A stretch of 64,000 nucleotides of DNA from Stemphylium vesicarium. Its lineage: Eukaryota; Ascomycota; Dothideomycetes; Pleosporales; Pleosporaceae. How positions within the stretch are numbered: position 1 is the stretch's first letter; each line of letters starts with the position of its first letter. The position numbers and the translations under genes are program-made. A model generated the notes under the pieces. The model saw nothing but the letters and a program-made list of their open reading frames with translations, was not told the DNA's origin and searched no databases. Shown here one piece after another: positions 32,101-42,124 of this stretch. The stretch spans positions 62,001 to 126,000 of the forward strand of contig QXCR01000054.1 in the NCBI GenBank assembly GCA_004380135.1, given 5' to 3'.

Positions 32101-34644
32101 TTATCTTGCCACGCCCAATGAATCACGGAGATCGGGGTTGACCTTGGCCGTCAAGAGGGCCGAAAACTGGCCACTACCCCGGAAGGTCTTCTTCCAGACT
32201 GGAGTCGGCGGGCTGATCAAATTGATGGTGGCGGCATCTTGTTGCCTTTGAGCATCAGCAGCATTCTTCAAGATGCCGCGGGGCTGGTAAGCGTGGGGTT
32301 CCTGCTTCTCCACATCTCCTGGCGCATGTTTGCGCGGTTGCTCTTGCTTCTCCTTCACACTCCGCCATTCCATGCCCAGAGCGGCTGGCACGGCAAAGCA
32401 GGCGATGATGAGTGCAGCGAAGAAGGTTCCTTTTGTTAAGGAGACGTTGTATGCTTCGAGAACTTGTGGTCGCACGGCTGCTGGCACTCCGTTCGTCAGA
32501 TCTGTGGCACCAGCACCGAGAACACGGTCAGGGTTGATACCCTCAATCACCTCTAGGCCAGCGGTAAACTTGCCGATGTACAGATTCTGTCCGACAGCTG
32601 TGAAGACTGCGCCACCGAGTGTTTGGCACAGCGAAAGGACTGCTGTGCCGATCGGTATATCTTGCGGTCTCAAAACGGTCTGGACTGCGATATTTGGGTG
32701 TTGCATGGTGCATCCGACGCCAAAGCCTACAATGATCTGGTAGCCAATCCACATGCCGGTACTGGTGTTCATGTCCCAGGTCGTGAGGAGGCCAGTCCCG
32801 AGTGCCATCGAGGCCGACCCGATAATCATGAACGGAGTGTAGTACCCGAAGCGCTGCACCAGACCACCAGACAAGATTGAGCCTAGCACCACTGAAAGAA
32901 CAAGTGGAATGGTGTTGATGCCGGACTGCATCGCTGATGCGCTTTTGATCGCTTGGAACCAAAGAGGAATGTATATCGAGACAGTTAGCATCGTCGCACC
33001 GACGCAGAACTGTGATGCAGCACCGCAGGCGACGCTTCGCTGGAAGATGATATGCGCTGGGATGGTAGCCGTAGTGTGGCGAGTGACGTACTGCCATGCT
33101 ACGAAAGCAATGAGCAGCAATGCGAAGACCACGAGAAGAACAATTATCCTGATAGAGGACCACGAGTACTCAGCGGCACCCCATTCCAGGGCGAGCAGGA
33201 GACAAGTAATTGATGGCAGGAAGAGCGCAGTACCAAGCGGGTCCAGCTGCCTGATGGTCTCTCCCCAACTCTTCAATCCCGACTTCTTCTCCTCCAGCTT
33301 CAGCAAGAAGGTCACTACCAAGAGGGTAATGCCACCGAGCGGCAGGTTGATGTAGAAGCACCATCGCCAAGTCGCCGTGCTCTCGGTGAAGGCCCCTCCA
33401 AGTAGGGGACCCGCGACGGAAGCGACGCCAAAGCACGCCCCGAACAGTCCCTGCAGCATCGGACGTTTTTCCAGCGGAACGGTATTCAGCATAATCAGGA
33501 TCGCCCCAGTGAAAATGCCGCTACTGCCGAGGCCCGCGACGGCGCGTCCGATGATGAGCATCATGCTGTTTTGTGCAGCGCCGCAGATCACGCTACCGGC
33601 TTCAAATAGGCAGATGCCAGATAAAAAGACCGGCTTGGTGGGGAAGAAGGTGTATATCCGTCCGTAGAGCAAGATGAAGCCAGCCGCTGTAAGCATGTAC
33701 GCACTGCCGTACCAGCCGATGTCATCAATACTGTTGAACTCGTTGGTAATAGCGGGGATCGCAGGCCCAATGATGGTTCGGTCGAGAGCCACCAAGAAGA
33801 TGGAGATGTACAAGGAGATCATGATGACGATCGTTTTCGCTCTTGATGGGTACGGAGATGCTGGCACGTCGCTTCCGAAAGACGACCTGAGGTTCCCCGG
33901 TCTCTCGCCCGCTGCCTGGTAATAGCGCAAGTTGCTCTTCGCACTCTTCGCACTCTTCGCGCTCTTCGTACTCCTCGCACTTCTCCGCTTTTCCCCGGGA
34001 AAGCTACCGGCATCTTCCATCTCATCGCACTTAATGCTGCTTGGTGACGAGACACTCGTGCGTCTTGATGCGCCTCGTGAATCTAGTATTACCGGTACGT
34101 AGAAGCCTTCTCCGGATGCTTGTGACATGGGCGACGTCGGAGTCAATGGTGATTTCGGCATCTCTTCCCGTAGCCCCATACCGTTGATTAGAATACCTTC
34201 CAGAGCATTCAATGTGCTCTCGCGTAGGTAAGGTCGGATCTCGCGGAGATCCTCTCGTAGATTTGACGGTGTGTATGAAGCAGCAGTACCTCGTGTGCGT
34301 GGGCGTTGGCGTGAATTCCTGTCGTACGGCCTATCGTAACAGTCTTCTTCTCTCAGGTAGGAATATCTTGGGCCATTTTCTTGAGCTTGGATGTGCGCTC
34401 TGTGGAAAGATGTATCGCAGTTTTCTTTAAGGTCCGCAACAAGGTCTGTGACGATACAGCCAATCATATCGCGTCTATCAAGCGATACGACATCTGATGA
34501 TAAACCCGCTGACGACATAATGTCGGACATGGCTTCGGAAGACATGGTATCGCCAAATGTGTAATCGCTCGATGTACGGGTGGAGTCCGGTGACAGTGGG
34601 GGTTGCTCCGCACGGAATCGCCGTATCATTGGAGGAGACGCCAT
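32101..34644 (-). CDS. MFS transporter, DHA2 (14-TM) type
   Basis: An 847-aa single-exon protein. Residues of about 1-275 are hydrophilic, Ser/Arg-rich and probably disordered, with a run of S-A-K repeats (STKSAKSAKSAKSN). The transporter core starts near YSRAKTIVIMISLYISIFLV and has the DHA2 drug:H+ antiporter motif LDRTIIGPAIPAI, RIYTFFPTKPVF and motif C-like GPLLGGAFTESTATWRWCFY. About 14 hydrophobic segments follow. A charged tail comes after the last segment. Such proteins usually export toxins, drugs or siderophores from the plasma membrane. The N-terminal extension is much longer than usual for the family; an internal start could shorten it. Confidence 0.88.
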   Translation of the reverse strand: MASPPMIRRFRAEQPPLSPDSTRTSSDYTFGDTMSSEAMSDIMSSAGLSSDVVSLDRRDMIGCIVTDLVADLKENCDTSFHRAHIQAQENGPRYSYLREEDCYDRPYDRNSRQRPRTRGTAASYTPSNLREDLREIRPYLRESTLNALEGILINGMGLREEMPKSPLTPTSPMSQASGEGFYVPVILDSRGASRRTSVSSPSSIKCDEMEDAGSFPGEKRRSARSTKSAKSAKSAKSNLRYYQAAGERPGNLRSSFGSDVPASPYPSRAKTIVIMISLYISIFLVALDRTIIGPAIPAITNEFNSIDDIGWYGSAYMLTAAGFILLYGRIYTFFPTKPVFLSGICLFEAGSVICGAAQNSMMLIIGRAVAGLGSSGIFTGAILIMLNTVPLEKRPMLQGLFGACFGVASVAGPLLGGAFTESTATWRWCFYINLPLGGITLLVVTFLLKLEEKKSGLKSWGETIRQLDPLGTALFLPSITCLLLALEWGAAEYSWSSIRIIVLLVVFALLLIAFVAWQYVTRHTTATIPAHIIFQRSVACGAASQFCVGATMLTVSIYIPLWFQAIKSASAMQSGINTIPLVLSVVLGSILSGGLVQRFGYYTPFMIIGSASMALGTGLLTTWDMNTSTGMWIGYQIIVGFGVGCTMQHPNIAVQTVLRPQDIPIGTAVLSLCQTLGGAVFTAVGQNLYIGKFTAGLEVIEGINPDRVLGAGATDLTNGVPAAVRPQVLEAYNVSLTKGTFFAALIIACFAVPAALGMEWRSVKEKQEQPRKHAPGDVEKQEPHAYQPRGILKNAADAQRQQDAATINLISPPTPVWKKTFRGSGQFSALLTAKVNPDLRDSLGVAR

Positions 34645-35450
34645 CTTTCAATCTCGCTACTGAGTCGTGGTTATCGATCCGGCGATTGGGTGATTGGGGG
34701 GATATGCGTGCGTGGCGCCGAGGACCCGTATATGCGACTTCAGCAGCAGTGAGCTGTGCGGAAGTACCGATGATGCGTATTCGATATATAGTTGATGTCG
34801 TAGAGGGTTCGAGTTTGGGTCTATCAGTTATGGGGATGGTGTGAAGATAAAGGTACAATGCATAACAAGTTTCATAGGCATTGGAGAAACTTGAAATAAG
34901 AAGCACACATGGGAGTCTATCATCGTCGTCCTTGTCCAACCCTCCAAGCCCAGTTTCCGCGTCTGCAGCTAACACAAAGTAGTGCAAAGACGAGGGGCAG
35001 TGAGACGGCGATGGCGGCGAAACCACATCAGCGAATGTGAGCATTTTCTCGTACACCATCTCAGCTGGATCAAAAGCATCGGCGTGCACTTGCTCTAAAC
35101 CGCCGATGTTCCACACCTTCACCTCTGCGCCACACGCCTTGGCTCTTCTTAATTCGTTATACGTTCGCTGTATCTATCAATAGCGAAAGAGCCCCGCCAA
35201 CGGGACCCTAAGCCCTCACAGGTGGGTGGTCTACAGCTTGATTACCCTGCATATCTTGCGCTGCAGTGTGATGGTCGTGTTCGCCTGAGATGAATGCACT
35301 GTCAGCGGCGGGGATTATGCTGGGGAGCCGGGTGGCGATGATGGCTGCCCTTGGTCTCCGAAACACGATGATGGGGACGTGAGATCCTGTGTGAGGGACG
35401 TGAGCAACGAAGTGATGTCTTTTTCGTCGAGAGAAAGGTCAGAAGATGTG
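34645..35450 (-). CDS. Possible two-exon gene, unrecognised
   Basis: On the minus strand a frame free of stops runs through HVPHTGSHVPIIVFRRPRAA and SGEHDHHTAAQDMQGNQAV. It joins across a 52-base intron (35168-35219; GTGAGG donor, ATACAG acceptor) to RTYNELRRAKACGAEVKVWN and HADAFDPAEMVYEKMLTFAD. It continues open to 34478, overlapping the transporter start in another frame. No start codon is certain and no family is recognised. The spliced open frame is longer than expected by chance, but a relic is equally possible. Confidence 0.3.
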
Positions 35451-37102
35451 GGAAGACGTTATGTTTCGCATCAGCGCTTTCAATGTTAGATCGAGTGGAC
35501 GCGGTGCAAGAAGCCGTGGTCGGAAAGATGATAGTGTGCTTAGCGTACTTGGCAGGAGCTAGTCAGCTAGCGTGCTGAGAATCGCAGCGACTGGGACAGA
35601 TGGTACTCGTAGGGCATGACCCGGGCGCCGCCCTTCTCGCAACGTCTGCTTGCTTGTTTAGCTCGAAGCGCACTGGTAGCACTCTCAACAATCTCGATTT
35701 TTACGCATTGCAGTTTAGGACTTTCCGATCGTCGTCAATGCAAGGCTGCACACGAAGTTTGACCTCGAGACAACGCGCAAGCATCACTACACCCAAACAT
35801 CTGCCGTAGAACGCGTTTCTTCCGACCTCGCACTGCATAGGCTCCCGCTGTCGCACGTCTTGTCTCGATACACAGTTACCAGTCTGAACAATCACACGGC
35901 ATAGCACTTGTGAAATCCGAAGCCATTTCATAACTACCTAGGTACCGAAATAGGCCAGCAAGGACCCAAGCCTCGTTGATCCTAAGTGCGGAGAATAAAC
36001 GGTCCACCAGATCTACCCATGGATCATTTTAGCTCATATTGTCGCGGTGGAGATAACCCCGAGGTTCAATGCAGGTACCCTTGGATCGTTATTGGGATCT
36101 TTGCGAGTACCTTGACGTATCATGATCGCGGTCAAGGGGCAGAGTGGGTACTTGCCCCAAAAGCAAAACGTGCCCTGACCCGAAGAACAATGCACCAGTT
36201 ATTCTAGTCAGGCACGTCCTCTCCAAAAGTAACGGGCGGGGATAGAGACTCTGGGTGGTCTTACCAGTGTACAAATAGGGGGCCTTGGGTCGCTTCTTGG
36301 TTGATACCGAAAAGTGGTTGTAGCAAGAGCTTTGCTTGAAACGAATCACAGGTTTGCCGGCAATGGACGGTCGTAAGGTAGCCTGGTTGCGATAGCGGGG
36401 CTGCAGAGGGCGAGGCGGCGGCTGGGACTGGTAAAGAGAGGGTATGGTAGATCATTCAGATCGGCCCAGGGTTTTGGATCGAAGCACGGTATCCTCGTAC
36501 TTGGCAGTGCGGAGATCTTCAAACAAGAATTGAGGAGACTGAATCGAGGCTCTAGATTTGGTCTTAGCATCGTCGATTTGCATTGGTTATGGGTTGCAGA
36601 GTAAGTTGGTTGTCGAGTAAAGTTCCAATGTGTGGCATCCGATTTCCACATTGAGCGAGGATTTTTCGGGAGTGCAATCATGTTCTGATCAATTCCTTCC
36701 TAATGCGTATTGCATCAAGATGTCCGTTGCTGATGGATTGCTAGCCCAGTATTAGGTGTCGCATAAAACTACGTTGGATGGCCAGTTGTGTGGATGCGTC
36801 ACATTTACGTTGGTGTTTTGCATTGTCTGCTTCAGGTTTCCAGAGTACTCTTTCTTTGCGTCGCGGCCTTAGAAAAGAAGCACTCATTGACCATGCCTAT
36901 GGAACTGGGAGAGAGATGATTCCAGGAAGCGAGGGAGTGTTAGAACCCATCTTCACTGAAACTTGTGACAATTATGAGCCGTTTCATAAAAGGAACACAA
37001 ATACAAGGGTTTGAGGTGGCGTGTATCATATTCTTGCAAATACGTGTAATGAGCGTGTGAGCAAAAGGTCCAAAATGAAAAATGCCGATAAACTGTACTC
37101 GT
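35451..37102. other. Gene-poor stretch
   Basis: No recognised gene. A Cys-rich 76-codon frame (35701-35931, minus) and a 111-codon frame (36346-36681, minus), both with ATG, have no signal peptide or family signature and are not called. Confidence 0.35.
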
Positions 37103-37333
37103 TCAGGGAGTAGGCCTACGCCCTGCAAGCATCATCAGTTCTTTTGCTCCCGCACGCGAAACGCATGTCCAGTGCCCCTGAAGGTTGTTCCATTCACGTA
37201 ACTCTTTGCTAAAGGCCTCGCGACAGCCCATGTTGCAGTTGTTGAAAGGCTGGTTGCAGAAGGCAACGTTCGTGATCTTTTCAAACTTGGACTCTTCGTT
37301 GGGGTATATGCTCTGTGATTGAAATGCTCTCAT
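37103..37333 (-). pseudogene. Cys-rich module 3, fragment
   Basis: The frame contains FQSQSIYPNEESKFEKITN followed by FCNQPFNNCNMGC, the same C-x6-C-x3-C pattern and QSQSIYP block as the module at 37840-38067. The expected upstream C-x3-C pair and a signal peptide are absent; upstream the frame reaches a stop near 37400. It is probably a decayed duplicate, although an unseen upstream exon cannot be excluded. Confidence 0.4.
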
Positions 37334-37839
37334 ATCGGAGTGGATACTAGCTTTTGTGTCAACATGAATATCATATGCGTTTGGCTTCGCCTTATCTGAT
37401 TTCCATCATCTATCAGAAGAGCTCATCAATCAGTTTCACTGCTACTGCTGCAGGGTCAAGACGTTATGACGACACAAAATGGGCCCCATCTGGACCTGCA
37501 CTAGCCCATCGTGGATGAGTCTCTAAGCTCGAAGATCGAGCCAATACATAACAACCTATCAGATAACCTCAAGATCATTCACGATAAGTACATGCCATCT
37601 CCCAGGTAAGGTGGTTGCTAAGTAGATGAGAAGATGGACATTTTCAAAGGAGTGTGTGTTATATTAGCAAACTATGCAAGTAATGAGTGGAGAAACTTTA
37701 ATCTCAGATCATCAAACCCCGTGCTCCTGCTCCGCTCTGCAACCATTTTTTTTAAAACAATGTTTTCGGGTATAGAAGAAAAGTAATACTAACAGTATAG
37801 CGTTCAAAGAAACCCAAGTCCACGCGCTTGCCCTTGGCT
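37334..37839. other. Spacer between Cys-rich modules
   Basis: AT-rich, no gene recognised. Confidence 0.3.
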
Positions 37840-38067
37840 TCACAGCGTGCCATGACGGTAGTTCCAATCTGTCATTTCCTCGGTAAACTTATCGCGACAA
37901 TCAAGATTGCAAGCGGCCATGGGTTTGTTGCACCATGTAACTGTAGCGGTTGCGTTGTAATTCGCGTCGTTAACCGGGTAGATGCTCTGCGACTGGATAG
38001 TTCGGTCATCGTTGATAGACTCCAAGGAGCACTTTCCGATGCAGGTCGGGAAACGTGTGGAGCTCAT
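37840..38067 (-). CDS. Cys-rich module 2, no signal peptide of its own
   Basis: A 75-aa frame starting MSSTRFPTCIGKC with Cys pattern C-x3-C-x32-C-x6-C-x3-C (TCIGKC ... WCNKPMAACNLDC). It is in the same frame as module 1 upstream, separated only by the TAG that ends module 1 and a short Pro-rich linker. It may therefore be the second half of a two-module secreted protein lost through one stop codon, or a separate gene whose leader is unseen. Function unknown. Confidence 0.4.
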   Translation of the reverse strand: MSSTRFPTCIGKCSLESINDDRTIQSQSIYPVNDANYNATATVTWCNKPMAACNLDCRDKFTEEMTDWNYRHGTL

Positions 38068-38097
38068 GACATTCGGTGGATGGGCACCCGGTCCAGG

Positions 38098-38507
38098 CTA
38101 AGTCTGCATGCGTTTATTGTGACTGTCCACACAATCGTTGTTGCATTTGAGGAAGTCCACGTTGCACATAGCGAAAATAGCGTCCTGCAGCTTAACACTC
38201 GAAAGAGAGGATTGGTCGAGAAGCTTGTGGTTTGATTTCGTGTGTTTTCGGCCACATTCCGCGATGCAGCCATCCAATATCCAGGACCCTATCGAGAGAC
38301 TAACAGCGCCGTGATCGGTGGAAACAACTGGAGCTGCGCTAGAGATACTCGTGATGGATGACTGAGATATGAAAGTTAGCACTGGAATTATAATTGAGAC
38401 AACATGGGAGTATGAACCACTTCTGGGCTGTTTTTGGTAAGTGGTAGAGCCGCGGGACTGGCTGAAGCCATCATCACAAGACAGGCTAGGGAATATAGGA
38501 CCTTCAT
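38098..38507 (-). CDS. Small secreted Cys-rich protein (effector-like), module 1
   Basis: Exons 38507-38421 and 38361-38098 give 116 aa. The N-terminus MKVLYSLACLVMMASASP is a good signal peptide. The 59-base intron has a CTAAC branch and CAG acceptor but a weak GTGGTT donor. The mature part has Cys pattern C-x3-C-x29-C-x6-C-x3-C (GCIAEC ... MCNVDFLKCNNDC). Size, secretion signal and Cys content are those of fungal effector-like proteins. No known family is recognised. It stands in a gene-poor, repeat-bearing block, as such genes often do. Confidence 0.55.
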
Positions 38508-38941
38508 CGTGCGAGGCCCGGTGTTCGATGAGGCGGTGGGACAGTAGACGGAGCCCAATGGAATTGATTGAGCGAATAGTGATATGATAGTATTGGCTCA
38601 GCAGATGCTACAATCGTGGAAGTAGGAAACTTACAAACTTATATATGCCATTGTTACCATCGTGACCGGAAAATCACAAGAGTGTAGACCCTACCGAAGT
38701 CGGCTCTGGAACCAAATATTGTTCCACCCCATAAAATGGTGTGTCCCTGTCTGATTTGCATCGTCACTCCATTCTCAACCTCGTTTCCTTTCGTGTCATA
38801 CCTGCACATTCAACCTCAGGGCAGTCGGACCTCTAGATGGAAGGACTTTACCATGGAAGATCAGCTCTGGCTGAAGAAAAACTTTGACAACTACAAGGCT
38901 CTGCAACGGAGTAGTTTTGGACTAGACTCAGACGAAAAAAT

Positions 38942-39085
38942 GTCACAGTTTGGGGTCTCTACTGCTCCTGCTCTTCACCTCCTCGCGACTAGTCACCTTA
39001 GCAAGCTACGCCTATCTAGGCTAGCATGGTTCACGGTCACTCACCTACATAAACTTTCCATAGCATCTACAATACAACCTCCTGG
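38942..39085 (+). repeat. Second repeat family, copy B (interrupted)
   Basis: Starts TGTCACAGTTTGGGGTCTC and matches copy A to about ACAATACAACCTC. The remaining end of the repeat (CAACCTCAGTTCAATCCTTC) reappears at 39239-39277, so about 155 bp including a microsatellite separate the two parts. Confidence 0.6.
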
Positions 39086-39210
39086 CGGAAATTACCCTAC
39101 CAGACTGCACACACTGCCAACACCCAAAGAATAGGAGCACCTGAGTACCATACAGGGCGCTACCCGTCTTTCATGCCCCCTGGGAGGCTTTCATAGGACG
39201 TTAAACAATA

Positions 39211-39240
39211 CATACATACATACATACATACATACATACA
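39211..39240. repeat. (CATA)n microsatellite
   Basis: About seven and a half perfect CATA units, sitting at the point where copy B of the second repeat resumes. Confidence 0.9.
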
Positions 39241-39487
39241 ATACAACCTCAGTTCAATCCTTCAATTCTTCCTGCACGCAACCCCAAACAAAAAACGTTT
39301 CCCACCTACATGGGAAAGCGATACGCGCTGAACGTCCCGCCTAGCAGTCTGTTATGCGACGGTCTAGGCATGCGCCGAGTATTTCTGATGTCACTTGCTC
39401 ACATGTACGAGAAGCTAACAGTTGATGTAGGCTCCGAGCTGTAAGGACATCGGTGAGAAACACTCACCGGAGATCAAACAACGAGCC

Positions 39488-40941
39488 ATGCTATTCTTTG
39501 AATTCCTGTCTGGGCTCAATCATGCTTATCATGTCATTGGCGAAGCTACTCAGGACCATTCCCGTCACATTCACGGGGACATCAGGCAGATGACGAGGGA
39601 CTCTAAATACGCCGACGAGCAACAAGATGAGGCAGTGAAGAAGGAAGAGAAGAGGAAGAAGCAACTGGCCATGCTGGAGTTGGCCTTTGGTCTCATAATC
39701 GCCCTTTTCTCTTTACTAACCGCTGCTGGTGCTTTGCTGCTCTTGCGATCCCTGCGGAAGCGGCTGCAGCCGGATCTGCGGCGGGCTGGATGCGCGCTTT
39801 GTCGAGCATGTCTGGAGGAAGTGCCTCGGCAAGTCGGATCATCTCTCTTGCCACTCCGGGCTCCGCTCTCGGAAAGTCTATCAAGAGCATGAATGGTAAG
39901 TATTCCTCGAAAGGATTCTGATAATGCCAACATACAAAAGATATATTTGCAGCTCTAAGCTCTTGTTATCTCCGCTTGCAAGGTAACAGTGGTGTAGATT
40001 GTTAAGAATATCAATCATGAGAAAGACCCGTAAGTGTTTCGCATTGAAAACTTCTTACACACGCTGACTGAAACCACGCAGCAAGGAGTTCGACAAGACT
40101 TTAGAAGCATTTCATTCCGTCCTAATGAGATTGGATAAGAATGCAGTCAGTGAATACCAGAACGTCATGCAGGTCCTTGTCACCTGCGGTATTTCATGGA
40201 ACAGGCTCCTTATCGGCGATCTCTATAAAAGGGATTTCTTTTACGGATCGAACGTCTGGTTCAGACAATGGCTAGCCTTCCAAATGGAGATGAAGTCATA
40301 CGCCACTGTCATTGACAGCTTATGGTAAATTACCCGCAGCTTTTTGTGCACGTGTATTGACCACTTCCAGGAAGCTAGAAGGTGTTTACATAGTGGAGAG
40401 CTTGGCACTTCATGATAATTGCGATAAGGACAATCGTGGGCCACCAAGTTTCAAAGTCTGCTTACAAGAGCGGCCCAAGCACTCGTACTGGGTTCAGGCA
40501 ATCACCAACTTCAAGAACCAGACTATACACTGCCCACCTGGCTTGGAAAAGCTTAGTATGGTAAAGGCATATCATGGAATCTAGCTTAGCGATGTCGTTC
40601 GACCCTCTCTTTGGTGGGATAAAGTATGGGATCCCCAGCGCGATCGGGCACAGGAAAATCAGACTCCCAGCGAAGGATCACTCGCAGGAAATGAACCATT
40701 GGGATCTACCGAGAGGACCACGATTAAGCGTCTTATTGACTACGGTAACGTCCCTGGCGCCTTCCATCTTCCAGTCTGTCGCAGCTGGTCTGGGGAAGCC
40801 ATTTCAGATGTTGACAGCAAAGCTCATGCCAACACTCCATGCAAGTGCGATGACGTCGATCCAAATCTAGGCAGCCCATGGACCAACCCCAACAATTGGA
40901 CGATGGCATGCACCAAGAAGGCGATCAAAGTCGGCGGATGA
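39488..40941 (+). pseudogene. C-terminal relic of a large chitinase-type (GH18-linked) protein
   Basis: The translated pieces resemble the long C-terminal region of fungal killer-toxin-like GH18 chitinases. They include FLSGLNHAYHVIGEATQDH, a Lys/Glu-rich stretch followed by a membrane-like helix (LELAFGLIIALFSLL), NRGPPSFKVCLQERPKHSYW and LIDYGNVPGAFHLPVCRSW. Introns still look spliceable: a GTAAGT donor after NHEKDP near 40029 and a donor at about 40325 with its acceptor at about 40369. Lesions are a frame change near 39730, a frame break between 39895 and 40010, and TAG at 40582-40584 (compatible with CAG before a C-to-T change). No catalytic GH18 or LysM domain lies upstream in the window. 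The family link is from memory of the pattern, not a search. Confidence 0.45.
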
Positions 40942-42124
40942 CACAACTTCAACACCTACGGAAAGATGTGCACCGAACACCATCACTGCCAAAAAAGATG
41001 GAAGCTGGAAGTCTCTGTTGAATCTTACGGAAGCCGATAAACCGGTAAAACACATGAAACATGCGTGGTCAAGATGCTCACCCAAGCCTCACAACGACCA
41101 TCCCCTCGGCCATCCGCAAATGACGGATCCCGCATCGCCAGGCGCAGCCCCATCTGGACTATCAGACGACCCAGAAAACCCACTCTTGCTACCGCCTCCC
41201 GCCCGAAAACCCATCATGCAAGCTACACCTGAATTTGTTGGTGAGGTAGCGCGATCTTCGAAGAAGAAAGGCGCAAGAGATGAACCCTGCAAAGGCTCTC
41301 AATGCATCATAGAATCCGTCTTCACGATCGTGGAGAAGACTTTCGGGCACAGGGTCGATACTTCTAGCCGATCCAATGCGTGTCATGAAGGTGACGTGTG
41401 GTGTGTGGAAGACTCCGCGCACAACCTCTGCGAATATCTCGACGACGAAGACAACATGGCAGAGAGCGAAGAAGAGGTCGAAGACGATGATGAAGACACC
41501 GACTACGTACCCGAAGAAGAAGCAATGAGGATGAAAGCCGCCGAACGAAAACCAACGGAAAACCCTGCCAAGAAAGCATTCGACGACGAGATGGCACTGG
41601 TCAACCGGCAACAACACTGCTTCTGTGGTAATTCTGACGGCAAGGGACAGCCTGGTATCTTCTGCTCTGAACAGGGAGTTGCTACTCGGACAACTACCAT
41701 ATCCGGCACAAGGCCGCCTCGAAGCAGCAGTATTACCTCGACTTCTTCAGTTGGGTCTGATGTGCCTACCTCCGGACTGCTTGCTCCGACTATCATTGTA
41801 ACTGTGTCACCCCCGACCTTTCCCTCTATTACAGATGTATATGTGGGGCCCTCCACCACCTACTCCACTACCGTGTTGCAGTACCCCCCGAGCAAAGTGC
41901 ACCATCCCAAATCCGAGAGCCAAGTGACCACGATTTCTTTGAACCAAGATCTTGGGTGGGTACAAGAGTCTGTTCTGAGCATACTGTCAGAACTCCCCAC
42001 GTCTACCAGCGTAAGCCAGTGGTCACCAACAACCAGTTCTGCGTCGCAACTTCATTGGTCCTTCAAGAACATGGTCACGAACTCCACGATGAGTCTGCTC
42101 AATCAGACGAGTTCGATTGGATAG
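40942..42124 (+). CDS. Open frame with acidic and Ser/Thr-rich parts, possibly the same relic
   Basis: A continuous frame of more than 368 codons ending at 42124. It starts without a clear ATG (open upstream to about 40935) and includes LLNLTEADKPVKHMKHAWSR, a Cys-bearing part (EPCKGSQCIIESVF, ACHEGDVWCVED), an acidic run (EEEVEDDDEDTDYVPEEE) and a Ser/Thr-rich tail like a wall-protein stalk. It may be the 3' continuation of the chitinase-type relic after a frameshift near 40930, or an independent gene. No domain is recognised. Confidence 0.4.

Larger units (their letters stand above)
38508..39480. other. Repeat-bearing stretch
   Basis: Holds copy B of the second repeat family, a (CATA)n microsatellite and a short open stretch (MEDQLWLKKNFDNYKALQ, near 38853) that the repeat cuts off. 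No complete gene seen. Confidence 0.4.

Noticed and set aside
35701..35931. Cys-rich 76-codon frame as a fourth member of the Cys-rich module family
   Set aside because: Cys spacing does not match C-x3-C...C-x6-C-x3-C and there is no signal peptide.
36346..36681. 111-codon minus frame as a gene
   Set aside because: It has an ATG but no domain, signal peptide or supporting context; the composition resembles random sequence.
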